Shown here piece by piece: positions 24,236 to 37,000 of a stretch of DNA of 64,000 nucleotides; position 1 is the stretch's first letter, and each line of letters starts with the position of its first letter. The DNA is from Anarhynchus alexandrinus (lineage: Eukaryota > Chordata > Aves > Charadriiformes > Charadriidae), in NCBI GenBank assembly GCA_008711295.1, contig VUYV01000121.1, positions 682,488-746,487 on the forward strand, in the 5' to 3' direction. The position numbers and the translations under genes are program-made. The notes under the pieces were generated by a model that did not search any database, had not been told where the DNA came from, and saw nothing but the letters and a program-made list of their open reading frames with translations.

Positions 24236-25687
24236 AGACCATGGTATTTGATCAGAACTACAGTGATCCACAGTGGAGAGCGATTACAAGAACTTACAGT
24301 CCTGTGTTCTTTACTTATTCACTTGATTAGACTATATATGGTAGAAACCTCCTGTTTCCCTCTTAATCCTTCACATATATTTTGAACTTTTCTGAAGTTG
24401 TGTTGAGCAGCTGGGACTGAACCCAAAGGTGAAAACAGTACTCCTTGCTGGTTTTGTAACCTGTAGTATTTGCAAATAAAAAAAAATCTGCCATGAGGAG
24501 CCCAGGAAACCTGCATTTGGTTTTAGACGCTATATTTTATTCAGATCTGAACAACTTCCTTCAACTAGAAAATGTCCCCAAAGTAGCCTTATTATATGAG
24601 TTGCCAGTTGAAACAGGAAGATGTGGGGTTTTTTGGTATAGTTCCTCCAGTACTACATATTTATTTTCACAAAGAAAATATCTAGTTTAGGCCATATGCT
24701 TTCTTGGGAGAATGACCCGAAGCATCAACACATGCACAGACTAAATTTTTGCTTCACCTCTGCAAGATCTATTAGTAATTTCTGCTTCTAGAAAGTATGT
24801 TTTTGCAGCTATATGAATACATAGCAATTATTTTTCTACCATTGACATCGTCTTCAGTGTTCTGCTGAGGTGAAAAAAAGACTACTAGAAAAGGTGCTTT
24901 CCTTTGAAAAATGCCTTAAAATGTTTACCGTTTTAACAAAGCTTAAAATGAATGACAAAAGCTATTTAACACTACACAAAACCAAAGGAATATACTAAAT
25001 AGCTAACACAAAATTAGGCACATCGTATTGTGCAAGGAATTGGGGCCAGAAGCCAGGTCTGTTGCTATTAACAACATATATGTAAGCCTTATCTTTAACA
25101 GAAAAAAAAATTAAATAATCAAAGTCTTCTCTATTATCATTTCTGATAATATACACATAGGAATGTATTTCTAGAGTATGCTAGTATTCATGCCATGTTT
25201 TTTCTCCCATCCCAACTGCTATTTTAGTATTTGAGAAAAACCTGTTGCCTAACGTTTAATTATTAAGGACAGCTGATGCAAGATTTAAAACACAGTAGAA
25301 TATCCTTCAAACATTTATGAAATTCTTTCTTACAGCAATGGCTCAGAGTTTAACCTTAGTATAAATTCATTGCGTTGCCAAAAACATTTTACTTGCTTTC
25401 TCATTAGTGATGTATCAAATTACTTCTCTCCAATTACTGTATAAAAACATTCATTTAAGTCAGCGTGGAGGTTTTCATTAATTTCAACAGCAATACTAGA
25501 GTAACAGTAATATCAAGTGTAATAACGCACTCGTAGTAGCAGTTTTTTTAAGATGCATAACATGGATTTTTGACCTTACCCACGAAAAGAAAAAAAGCAT
25601 CTGTTGCTTTCAGAAAAAGGCATTTACTTCTGTCATTTTTTGCTTTGTGTTTCCCCCCAGTAACACGGAGTCACAATGCCACGCTAC

Positions 25688-25810
25688 CTGTCATGGCCTG
25701 CTGGTCATCCACCATTAACTTTAAACTTTTTCCTCGCCGAACCACACGAACTGTGTGCCACTCATTATCATTGAGGTTATAGCCAGCAAAAAGGGTTTCT
25801 GGACCTTTGC
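25688..25810 (-). CDS. NRXN1: NRXN1 exon: middle of LNS4 (123 nt)
   Basis: The exon begins GCAAAGGT after a CCTACAG acceptor and ends ATGACAG|GTAGCG. With the base carried over it reads [19 protein letters not shown], then [20 protein letters not shown] and T. This is the LNS signature in which an [12 protein letters not shown] strand precedes a basic strand. It begins immediately after the SS3 position. Both ends are phase 1. The acceptor's upstream tract contains several purines (ACTGTTTGGCATATCCTACAG) and follows a 23.4-kb intron, so it looks weaker than the other acceptors here. The residue after SLKL is Met, where the human sequence has Thr from memory; ACG to ATG would be a single CpG transition. 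Confidence 0.96.
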
Positions 25811-25870
25811 CTGTAGGATATGCCAAACAGTCATTATGCAATCTTTAAATCAGTTTACATGTGAACCTCA

Positions 25871-25905
25871 CAGAGAAAGAGAGAGAGAGAGAGAGACAGA
25901 GAGAC
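25871..25905 (+). repeat. (GA)n simple repeat
   Basis: About 35 bp of imperfect GA dinucleotides. It lies 61 nt upstream of the 123-nt exon's acceptor in transcript direction, where it is read as a C/T-rich tract. A strong pyrimidine tract there could bind PTB-type splicing repressors near this weak acceptor; that is inference. Confidence 0.9.
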
Positions 25906-28904
25906 TGGCTGGGCAAATGTTAAAAGTCACATCAAGCAAGAAAATTATGAAGTATAAGCAAACCTCAAAATATAGAGCTACTATATTAAAACACTTCTAA
26001 TGCATATTTAACTATATAAATGTATTGTATATACACATTTAATGAACCAGGTTGTCATAAATAGGCACAGTCAACACAGATTTATTTATGCATTTTCCAG
26101 TCAATGGGAAATGGGATTACTGCAACCAGAAGAACTTCAGCCTGTGTTTACAAGACCAGATTTTTGTTCCTTCATTAAAAATAGTTTGGGAAAAGGTAGA
26201 AGTAGTAAATGTATGTGCATGCGTGTTATATTTTTCTTAACCTATGTCAACTTCTCACCCTCTGTTTGTTTATTAGGACTTCTCAGAAGATCATCTGTTA
26301 CCTTATCATCCAGATGCCTTGTTAATATTCAGAGCCAGTACCTTCTGATGTTAGCAGACCTCCAAACCATGCTTTCCTTTTTCATTTCAGGGATACCTTT
26401 TTTTGTAACCTGCTATTTTTGTAAGCAGTACAACAAACACTTTTGAAGCAAATATAATCCTACTTGCGGCACATAGTACTTGCAAATAACTGAAGTATTC
26501 ACAAATCTACGAAACAGGATATCGTTAATACCCAGGAAAAAATCTCTCAGAAGAAAATTATGATGGAAATTATCCCTTGCACTGCTGACCAAGAAGAAAA
26601 GGAAAGAGAAAAATCCTGACTCTGAACTATCATTTACGTGAGTAGGTGATTGACCAAGCGCTGAACCAATCAATCAAAATGTCTGTGCTCAAACCCGACT
26701 TATTGGACCTATGCGGTGACTGTCCAAAAGGTAAAGCTAATCTGCAATTAACAAATCACATTCTTGCAAGATAGAGACCTCCCTGGTCTGTTTTTCAGTT
26801 CCTGTGGCATAATAAAGGCTGCTGATAACTAAAAGAGACATATAATATAGCAACATTTGACATGCAAACATTAGGGTTACACTGAGTCAGACCTCTGCTA
26901 CATCTTTCCAGGTGACTACATCCCACGTGTCGGCCTTCTTTTTAAAAGGGGTATGCCACTGGCTCTGAAACTCTCCCACATTTATTTTTTAATTGTTTTC
27001 CACCCAGTGCAGGATAACTGTGATGGAAGACGTCTATTAATAAATGGGTACTATACGACATTGTCTAAAATCAAAGCCTCTCTGACCTCAGGACTTCACA
27101 GAGGGAAAATACACAGTTTGATGTAGCTGTTCGGCATATTGGACAGTTTTCATCTCAGACTTGTTCCCTTTTCTATCAGCATTCTTTTAATTGCTGCTGG
27201 TTGATTGCCCTGCTTTTATAGCAATCTTTGTTATTTTGAGCATGTCAAGGGATCTCCAGGAATAAGGAATAAAAATACTAACACTACAGCAAAGGCAGTG
27301 AGATTCTAATAACACCACGTTGCTTTCTCTATGCTTCTGTATTGACACTAGGCTAGGAAAGCTGTGCAAACCCAGCAGAAAGAGATGTATACATATTCAC
27401 TGATTTTGACTACCTGAATTGTTCTGTTCCTTATGTGTTTACTTTCTCTGACAAGAGAAAGACCAGTTTTGCACAAAGCTTAAGTCAATAAAGTTCTCTT
27501 TGGATACGGTGATATAGATGCAGTGAATAATGCTCTTTAAGCAATTTCTATTATTCTGTATTTTATTGGGGGCTTCCATGGAAGCAATTTCTAAATAGAT
27601 TTGGGAGACAAGGGATGGATTTACAAAAAATGCTTAAACAACATCACTAAAAATCTTCGCGAGAGTCAATATGCCTGCCTGGAAATACATAACTTACTAT
27701 TAAACATGTAAGCTGTTCTTCGTTTGTTAGTCCAACTCTTTTTTTCATAAATCTTTTTAAGTAGTTGAACTACTTAGTCTCCCTTATCTCACAACAGATC
27801 TCTAAAAGACCTAAAAGCATATACAAATTTAATTTTCTCTCACATTAGCAACCCTCTGTAGTGTCCCATTCATGTAAAGGTGCCTCAGTGTATATAAATA
27901 TCAAATCCAACTTGGCTGCTCACATTCACACAGGCAAACGTGTCTATTATCTTTTAATGGCTAGGGACTTGTAAACTCTTCCTGTTGTAAAATTAAAGGT
28001 ACGTTTTCCTATGTGTCAGTCTATTTCCTTCGCAAGAGTACTCTGAGTAAAAAAAATCAGGTCAGAACTATCTGTGAGCTGCCTTCGTTCGCAATGCACG
28101 CAACCCCAAACTGGATTTCACTGTGGTGAAAGGGCTATGAAAGGGATGAACCTGGGTATAACAGACTAGAGAGGCAATGCACTGAAAATGGTCCCGGCCC
28201 TGTAGAAACTAGCTACTTGCACGGAAAGAGGCTTTTCTTTCCTGAAGCTGAACTCTGGAGAAGAGAAGTTTTTGCTTTGTCATAGAGAGTGCAAGGAACT
28301 ACAAAATAGCAAGACCCTGTGTCTAGGTATTGTGTATGTACCCGTCACATCGTGTTGCCTCACTGCAAAGTAGCACAGTGTTCCACAGCAGCTGGAAAGG
28401 TGGATTGGGGAAGGATGGATGCCCACCGTTCCTGTAGAGAATGTAGCACTTGAGCTGCTTCCTGGCCAAGAACATGCTTTTGCATATAAAAGTAGTAAAG
28501 GTGCTTGTGAGCAGTGTATTTAGGACAAAATTTTTCTAAATGCTTAAGCACAAAAACATGTAGTCCTTGATACCACACAAGATTACAATGACTGCAGAAG
28601 GAAACTCTTAACATATGTTGCTAAATGCCATAGACCAACCTCAAACATAGTTTATATTAGAACTTTCCCCACTGACTTTCAAATATATTGACCTGAAATT
28701 AATTTAAACATCATATTATTAAGATCATAGCAGTTCAGACTCTTCTGTTCTGGTTTACAGTGTATCTACTATAAATCTAAATCTACTAAATCATTGGCTC
28801 TCCAGTCTTATTCTGACTTTGCACTGGTCTGATTCCACCTCATTTAAATCACACCAGCAGAAAGTGCTGTTGCATTTAAATAAGAATTGGCATATTGCCA
28901 CTTG

Positions 28905-28949
28905 GGGCGGGGGGCTTTTTTTTTTTTTACTCTTTTTTCTTTAAAAACN
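28905..28949 (+). repeat. G-run followed by T-run with ambiguous base
   Basis: GGGGCGGGGGGC is followed by about 14 T and a second T-rich stretch, with N at 28949. It is probably a region of poor sequence quality or length variation. Confidence 0.7.
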
Positions 28950-31900
28950 TGATACTACCCTTCCAACCTTATGTTCCTCCACTCCTATTTCCCATGCTGT
29001 CCTTCCCCTGGAACTCATTTGTCTCTTTCTAAACAGCACACGGTTAGTTTGCTTCATGTACCCAGCACTCACTCACTCTCTGAGCTACCGATTCTCTTAG
29101 ACATGAATACCTTAATCATAAAACTTTCCATTCAGAGACAGGCTGTAACCTGCAAAAATACACTAGGTATCTCCTCTTGCTTAAGTATGAAATTTATTAT
29201 CAATGCCTATATTCAGCTCTTTTCCTATTTTAAAGGCTTAAATAACTACTAGATTTTATGCATCCCTAGCGTGAATGGATAGTACCAAATAAAAAAGTAT
29301 AGGCACTTTTATGGCTCCCACAATTTGCTTATAGTCCATCATGTCAGTAAAATCTGCACATCCATTTAAAAGCAGATAATAGCTTGTACAACCATCTTCC
29401 TGCATGAGAAAATACAGACCGTGCAGCCAGCTGATAGAGGTAAAAATCTTGATGATGCAATTCATTATGAACTAGAACATATAAACGTAAAGCCCCGAAC
29501 ATCCTAAGTTGTAACTTCACATAGGCACCCAAAGTTGAGCTTACTTTGTTTTCAGCCCCTCATCTAGAATTTAACTTTGGTCCTCTTTAAAGTTAAAGGA
29601 AAAAAGTATGAACCTCCAAAAGAAAAATCTTGTTTTCAATGTGCTGAATATTTTAAATGTTCTCTGGAGATTCCTATTCTCTTTACTATCGTGTAAGGAG
29701 CCTGTTCAGCCTAATTAACGTGCTCAAAATTTGTTGAATTCAAATAAGCTTTTTAATTGATGGTAATATGCATACTTACTTTTTCTCTTATAGATCTCTA
29801 TCCTGTTGTACTTAAATTGGGAGATCTTTTAACCAACTATTTGAACAGAACATCATAAAACCAAACTGGTCACTTTGAAACAAGATACTAGCTTTTGGCA
29901 TCGTACCAAGACACATTCAAAACTAGTTGTCTGAACCAAACGCAGTAATTACTGGCTCCTACAATGGCACCCACCACGAAGGCACATACCAAAATGCTAC
30001 CCAGACTTGCTCGGAACATTCAATTCTGTGACCAAAAGTAGATACCAAAAATGAAATATCGAAAGAAAGACAAAGTAAATGGAGACCAGGAGGGAGACTG
30101 GATGGTTCAGTGAATGCTATACTAACCTATGGAACCCCAGTTAGCTACAGGCAAACCAGTACTATCTATTTATTGGTCAGTATAAGAAATGCCAGTGGTT
30201 TCAGCCTAGTATGCTCACTGATTACTATGCATACTACAGCAATCTATATCAGGTGGCATTTCCCATTTGAAATTTGAGCGATTAAGTGGAAAAAAAGACA
30301 AAACCCTGAGATCGCTGCAGTTAATAGAGAATATTACTTTCAGGTCAGGGATGCCAGGATTTCACATGGAGCCTTACAGCTAAGATAATATATACATAGC
30401 AAGTTGACTTGTGAAGTAAAGATAGCTGAGTGGCTCTGAGAGACACCTAAGAGTGTTATTGTAAATACCTGATGCAGAACCAGGCAACTCTATGCCATCT
30501 CATTTATCCTGCTTTCCAGGGTAAATCTAGCATGGCCGTAACCTAGGCTTCTGTTCCAGCAAGCAGCCAGCCCCACAGCCACTGTGAAACCTTGTAAGGC
30601 ATCTATATTATACACCAGTCTGCAGCACAAAATGTTCGTAAAAGATTCCTCCAGAACTAGATGGAGAAACACAAGACAAATAGGGGAAAGCACCTTATCC
30701 TTCCTATGGTGGTTGGCTGCAGAAACAATTCTGGTCTTCCGAACCACTCATTTGCAAACTTGAATTTAAAAAGTCAATTATTACAGTGAAACAACTGTAG
30801 TTTAAATGACTGCATCTGCATCATCCTGAAATTCCCTGATGCTGCATGTTTCTTACTGATAGAAAAAACTTAGTTGCCTTTTAAAGATCAGCGATGTGTA
30901 TCAGTATATCATTTAAAGCTAATTGATAAATTAACTTGAGAAAGTCTTATTGCAGGTCAAATAAATTTTGTCAACTGTATTTTATTCCTAACAGACTCAT
31001 ACAGAAAATTCCACAAGAACAGCATGTTCACTGAATCGTATCAAGCAAAACATATCAATCTGCACTGCTTGATCAAAATGTTCCAGCCCACAATAGCTTT
31101 ATTGTAGGCAAAATTGCTTTTGGCAATTTGGGTAAAGTATTGGCAGTTAAGGGTATTTTTATTACTTTTTTAAAAAAAGAAAACAAAAACCCTGACATTT
31201 CAGAACTTAAAACAAAGGAGATTAGAATTGCTAATATCATTCATTAGCCCTCATTTCAGCTGTAGAATAGATTTTTTCATATTGTTTCGAATAACAGAAA
31301 TATAAACTTAAATCTGTTTCTGTACATGCACTCATACAGAAATGCAGACAGCTAAACAAGGTACTTTTGAAAATTCTAGCGGCTTCCTCTATGTGACCAA
31401 ACTACAAACAGACTGCACTGAATATTGATCTAGTTCACTAGCAAGGAAAACCAGCACACATAGTGAATGCACTGGGGAAGAAAAATCCATAGAAGGATAT
31501 AAACCCCAACCAGTCCAGGAATCAAGCACCATATTCAGGTCTGAGGACACAAAGTTTTCTATAGTCATTTTGCCTGTTTCTTTTCTCTCTTTTCTTTGAA
31601 CTTGCTTCCCCTACCCACGGTATGAGCTGTTCAGTATTTCCCTCTCCTAACTCTGTCTATCCTTTGCCTTAAGCAAGCTATTTAATTTGGGGTGTGATAG
31701 TGCACATATTCATCCGTTAATTTTTTTACAGCTGTGAGATATCAACTGTTGGTGACACTTAAGTATCTAAATAGAGCCAGTGGGAGGGCAGAACATAGGT
31801 CCGTTGGACTAAATTAAATCTAAGGATTCATGGTGTCTGCCAAGAAAGACGCCAATGATAAACCACTGCCTTGTGAAAGCCTGTTCTTTACAAACAGAAC

Positions 31901-32937
31901 GAGGACCACTACTGAATTTCACCAAGACGGAGAAAGAAAGATCACAAAGTAGTAAATATGGCCTCTAGACTTTCCTGACACATCAAAATATACGTAGAAG
32001 ATATGCACATGCTCTCAAAATTGGGAAGTATGCTTTGCTGGTTAATAACTGGGTTGAACCATATTTTTTGAAAAAAATGGTTTTCAAATTGCAATTGGAA
32101 CTATACGTGAACTTAAAAGTAGATAAGAGGATAAAACTGATTTTGTTACTGCATTATGAAGTGTCTAACCCAGCTAGAAACATTTCTCAACACTTTATTT
32201 AAAACATTTATTGTTAGGAATCAGCTGCATTTTAATTTAGTTTTGTAAGTCATATATCTAAGCAAGTGAAACACAAACAGCCCTAAGGACATGTAATTTT
32301 CCTTCTTCTTGGAAGTAATGAAATAAAAGTATCTTTTAAAAGCTAAAACCAGAAGTCAGCTAGATTCCTGTATTTTTAATGAGTGCAGTTTCTCTTTTGT
32401 ACTGTTCTCTAAGGATCAGGACTATCAGAAAAAGTGCTAAAGGTACTAAAGGTTTTATGAATCTACCCCAAGGCCCTGAACTAAAGCACAGCAAATTCAC
32501 AATGAGACTGAGACACACGGTTGTTGCTTTTTCAGCTCACTGCTGAAAATTTTCAGGCAAATTTTCAGAAATTATGTTGAACTTGACAATTGACTTTGCT
32601 GTAGGTAAGGTGATCATGAACATTCAATACATGGTAGTTCTATTCTAACCTTAAAGCCAGCTTCACATGGCAAGATTATGTACTTTGTATTTACTGCAGA
32701 TAAAAAAAAATGCACTTGCAAAGATCGTGCAGCATTACAAACACACTTTAAGATCATATCCTGCCTTGAAACATGCTAATTTTTTTTAAAGTGTGCCCAA
32801 AACCTAAAATTCCGAATTGGGATTCAGCCGATTCACTTCCACAAACTACTTGTGATTTTTTATAAATCTTAATTTGTTTTGACCTTATTTTGACGTGGCA
32901 GCTATAATGAAAAAAATCCAAGAATTTTAAGCTGAAT

Positions 32938-32957
32938 ATAGAATCACAGAATGGTCA
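32938..32957 (-). mobile_element. CR1 tail remnant
   Basis: ATAGAATCACAGAATGGTCA matches the inverted start of a CR1 3' tail but continues into unrelated T-rich sequence. Only a stub is present. Confidence 0.45.
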
Positions 32958-33977
32958 GGGTCTTAAGCTTTTTTTTTTTCCCTTCATTAAGTAAGCTGCA
33001 CTTAACACAAGCACTTTCAAGCCAACATCTTCGACTCCATTCTACCTAAGCTACTGCAGTACATTAGGAGAACAGCTATCTCACAAGCCTGCTATCCCGT
33101 TTTCTCAGCCAGCTGCCCTGTTCTTGGAGCACTCCTGTAGCCGAGCCTGAGAAAAGATCACAGAAGGATGACAGTAAAGGCAGCCAGCTGGAAAGTTGGG
33201 GCACCAGGGAGAGGGGGGGCGTGAAGAACCTGGACTGAGTCACTGCAACAACTCACCTAGACACACACAGACACCGAATAACATGGGGGGTGGGGAGGTG
33301 GTGGTGATCAATTTGGCTTGATAACCACAATTGTTTGTTTTTGAAAGAATAATCTGCTATAAGCTAGTGTATTGCACAAGGAAGAATAAACCAAGAAATT
33401 TAAATTCCTTCACAATACTGAACTTTTTCCATGCAGAATGCCTGTATTACAGACAGCTTTCTTATACTGAAAATTTGTTTCAATGAAAAATTCCTTTTAA
33501 ATTGGTAGAGAAAAGAATGGCTAATTCATCTGGAGTTATTAGTGTTTGCTTTTTTTCCTCCTATAAGAGGAATAGGATTGAAAAATCATAAGAACTGACT
33601 TGGCAACTCCTGTGTAAAATAGTGCCAAGACTAAAATGAAACCCCAATTTTCAGCAATACTGGAATTCAGTTTTTTAAAAGTAAATATTCATTGTTCAGG
33701 TACGACTTTAATGGCATCTAGGATGTCCAATATTCATTAATTCTGTGTGAATTCAGGGTTCTGTCAATAGTACTGATTTGTGAGAGACGTGGGCTTAAAC
33801 TAAAGCAGAAAAAAGTGATCCTAAGTTGAGTTCAATTCATTTTCTGCTTTCCCAAGAGTTAGACTTTTACCCCAGTAGACTCATTCTTCATCCCTACGAG
33901 TTACTATTCAAATACTGTGTCTCAGCTTCCAGAGGAACTTTGCTGTCTCCTCTCAACCCAAGAGATCTAGAGGATTA

Positions 33978-34038
33978 CTGACTTGGAAGAAGGATTTCTG
34001 ACTTGGGAGAAGGATTTCTGACTTGGGAGAAGGATTTC
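33978..34038 (+). repeat. Three tandem copies of a 20-bp unit
   Basis: Unit CTGACTTGGGAGAAGGATTT is repeated three times; the first copy differs by one base (GGAAG for GGGAG). The period is exactly 20 bp, so no reading frame is preserved. Confidence 0.92.
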
Positions 34039-37000
34039 ACCATGAAACAGCTATCTAAATAACGTTGATAACCTGGAGACTGAGATACACAGCTTCTACA
34101 GGGAACAGGTGTGAAATCACTTATAGCAGATCTCTAAGTGTACCATGATGGTACAGACACCCTTTATGAGTCTGAAGAACCTCTGCTACTGTTTTCTGCT
34201 AAGTCTGCCCTCTTTCTTTCCACTTAAACCCAGTGAAGGAAAAATAACCTAACTCACAGTGCTTTTTGCAGAAAAAGTTGGTACATACTTGATGCCCTGA
34301 GACAAGTGGAATATTTGGTTTACTTTGGTTAGATTATAACCAACAACTGGAAAGATGCAGAACAGCTTTGATCACCCATTACCCTTTCTCACTTTGATAT
34401 TGACTGTGCCCATTTATATCAAACCATGGCTGTCAAAACTCTGAAGTACATTTAAAAATATAAGTAAACACAACTTAAGTATGCTTCTCCATAATTTACC
34501 TTTCTATAAAAAAACATTACCTTTATGTTTAGACAAAAAAGAACATAACAGAAAAAAACACTTAAATATTTCATTTTACCCTTGTATCTTGCACATTGTG
34601 CTTAAGAATAAGCAGATTGGTAACTATTTGGCACAGAAAGGAAAATAATTTGGACTGTGACTTTATTTTAAGAATAAGGTCCTCTTAATTTACAGGTGTC
34701 TTCAACCCAAAGCACAGCTGTCATAAAATATGTAACAACTAAATCTCACAACTCGTCCTTTTCAAAAGAAAAAAAAAAAAGAAAAAGCTGAATTATAACA
34801 TTTTGCCTAGTTAAGGGTAAGGAGAATAATGTTTAAAGATTTGTGATTGTTGACTGTTATTTAAATGTTTTAAAATATTTTTATACTCATGGATAGAAAA
34901 GCACAATTTCTTGACACTGCTTATTCTTGGATGCTTCTACGTAGACAGGAGTCAAGGAAAGAGCGCTAAAATAGACATTTCAGATTATTTCCAGAAATTG
35001 CAAATAGATGAATACAAAGGGTGATTCCTGTTCTATAAACAGCCTTGGCGGACTTTCATGGGTATGGGATTGGTCTCCGATTTTTTTCCCCTACTTAAAC
35101 AATAGATGACATAAGGCCTACAATTATTTTCTTGTATATTCCTAAATCATTACACAAAATAATTGCAAAACCACACTTCTTCTGATTTGTGTATTTCTTC
35201 ATCACTAATGTCATTCTTGCTCCAAAAAGTGAATACATATCTTAAGGTTTCAATGCTCCAGTACTATTAAAAAAGGGTAAACGATACACATTAACACTTG
35301 ATTGAATCTTTCGTATAAAGAAAATTTATTTTTAAGGAAAAAGACCCTGAATTTTTCAGACTGAAATTATAGACAATATTGCAATTGTTCTTTAAATATT
35401 TATTTTGATTTTGAGTTAGGTCTGATATTCCTTATCTGCCAGAAAGCAATCTGAATACTAATTATCAGGGAACCTATAAAAATTTCCCTATAAAAATAGC
35501 TTATTTTCAGACATACTTTTTCAGGATTCCTGAACCCAATATAAGATGTAAAAAAAATTACTAAATACTTATTCCAATAAAGATTTTGTTGGGAACAAAA
35601 GTACTCAACTGCCTTAGATACCACGTATGTTTGAGACAGTTTGCATATGTTTAATATGGCATTCTATTAAAGGTAAATTTTCAGCAACTCTTCCAGCTTC
35701 TTCATGTGATTTCTTACCCCAAAGACCAATGTGTGTTTCTTTTCTGCAAACAAGGACATCTTCTGCATTCTGCATCAAACTTTTCACGCTACATTTCAGT
35801 TGCTTCTAAACCTATTACTTTCCCAGACATGTATTTGTGGTGGTTAAATGAAACTGAAGTTAACTGTGACATCTGCAATAGTGAGTTTTAGTCTTACTTT
35901 TTCATTGTTAACTTGCAACTTTTTGAGAATTTCATTTTTACAATTATGTCTGCTCAAGCATTTGCACGCTAAGAATACGTAAATCAAGCACCTTCTGCTG
36001 TCTGTTATTTCCAGGCTGTTGCTTGCTGTCTCTTGCATGCCCATATAAAACTAAAACAGAATGACTTCTAAAATTGAGTAGATGGAATTAATTTCAACAT
36101 TGAGGGAATCTCTCAAATGCTCTTTTGCTGTTTGTTATCTCTTAAGGATTGTGCTGAGTGTCAGTGAATGACAATTTTGCTATTGAAAAAAACAAGTCCG
36201 CTTCTTGACAGAAGTTCCTACTTGCACTATCTTAAGGTGCACTCTGTATCTTGGTTTATGTAATTTTAGGAAACCAAGAATCCACGTTGGAGTCTTTTCT
36301 AGCTAGTGCTGCTCTTATTCATAACTGATTAGCTTGTCAACTGACTTCCTAAGCGTCTTCTATCACCTGCAAAATGTTAGCTGGAGATGCAAGAATATTT
36401 CTTCCTCTGAGAGCCCATGGAATAAATCTACATTGTCCTGTCCTAGGAAACCGCATATGACCTGCTGAAAGGTTACATAGCAAAAACTGCATGGACAATT
36501 CAAAGCATGGCAGTAACCACAACACAAATTCAACAGGTAATTTTGACCTATACTCAACAACTATGGTGCTTAAATTTCAGTAAAACTAGAATTCCTTAGA
36601 TGGCAGCGAGCATACTATCTATGCTCGTTATTCTTCATTTCTGATCCGATTTCCACAAGTCCCATGTAAACAGTTCATGGTATGTAAGTGAAAGATGGAA
36701 TTGTTGACTTACCTATTGGATCTTTCTTTTCCAGACAGATTTTATTATTAATGAGAAAAGACTTAATGTGCAGAGACAGAGAGGAACTTTCAACTAATGA
36801 AATATTATTTCTGCGTACATGCACTTCACTCCTTGGAGGAAAATCTCAAAGAATATAAAGTGAATGAGAAATAATACCAAAAAATTAGTATAAGCTACAT
36901 TAACCACAGCTCCCTCTTTTCTTTAATAGCTTTTTCTCATTCCATGTCTTGGTCTTCATCTCGTGTCTTGTTGCTTCAGTACTGCCTAGATAAATAACTG

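Larger units (their letters stand above)
20227..25687 (-). other. NRXN1: Intron of 5.5 kb within LNS4
   Basis: Donor ACAG|GTAGCG at 25687 and acceptor TTTGAAG at 20227. It carries a 38-bp duplicated motif (20720 and 20878), a CR1 3' end with octamer tail (21436-21795), a T/G-rich tract (22771-22814), a short hairpin with direct repeat (22891-22926) and a degraded inverted CR1 (about 24060-24235). No other exon was found. Confidence 0.85.

Noticed and set aside
26870..27060. Possible old CR1-like start (ACTGAGTCAGACCTCTGC)
   Set aside because: The resemblance to a CR1 phrase is short and is not followed by further matching blocks.
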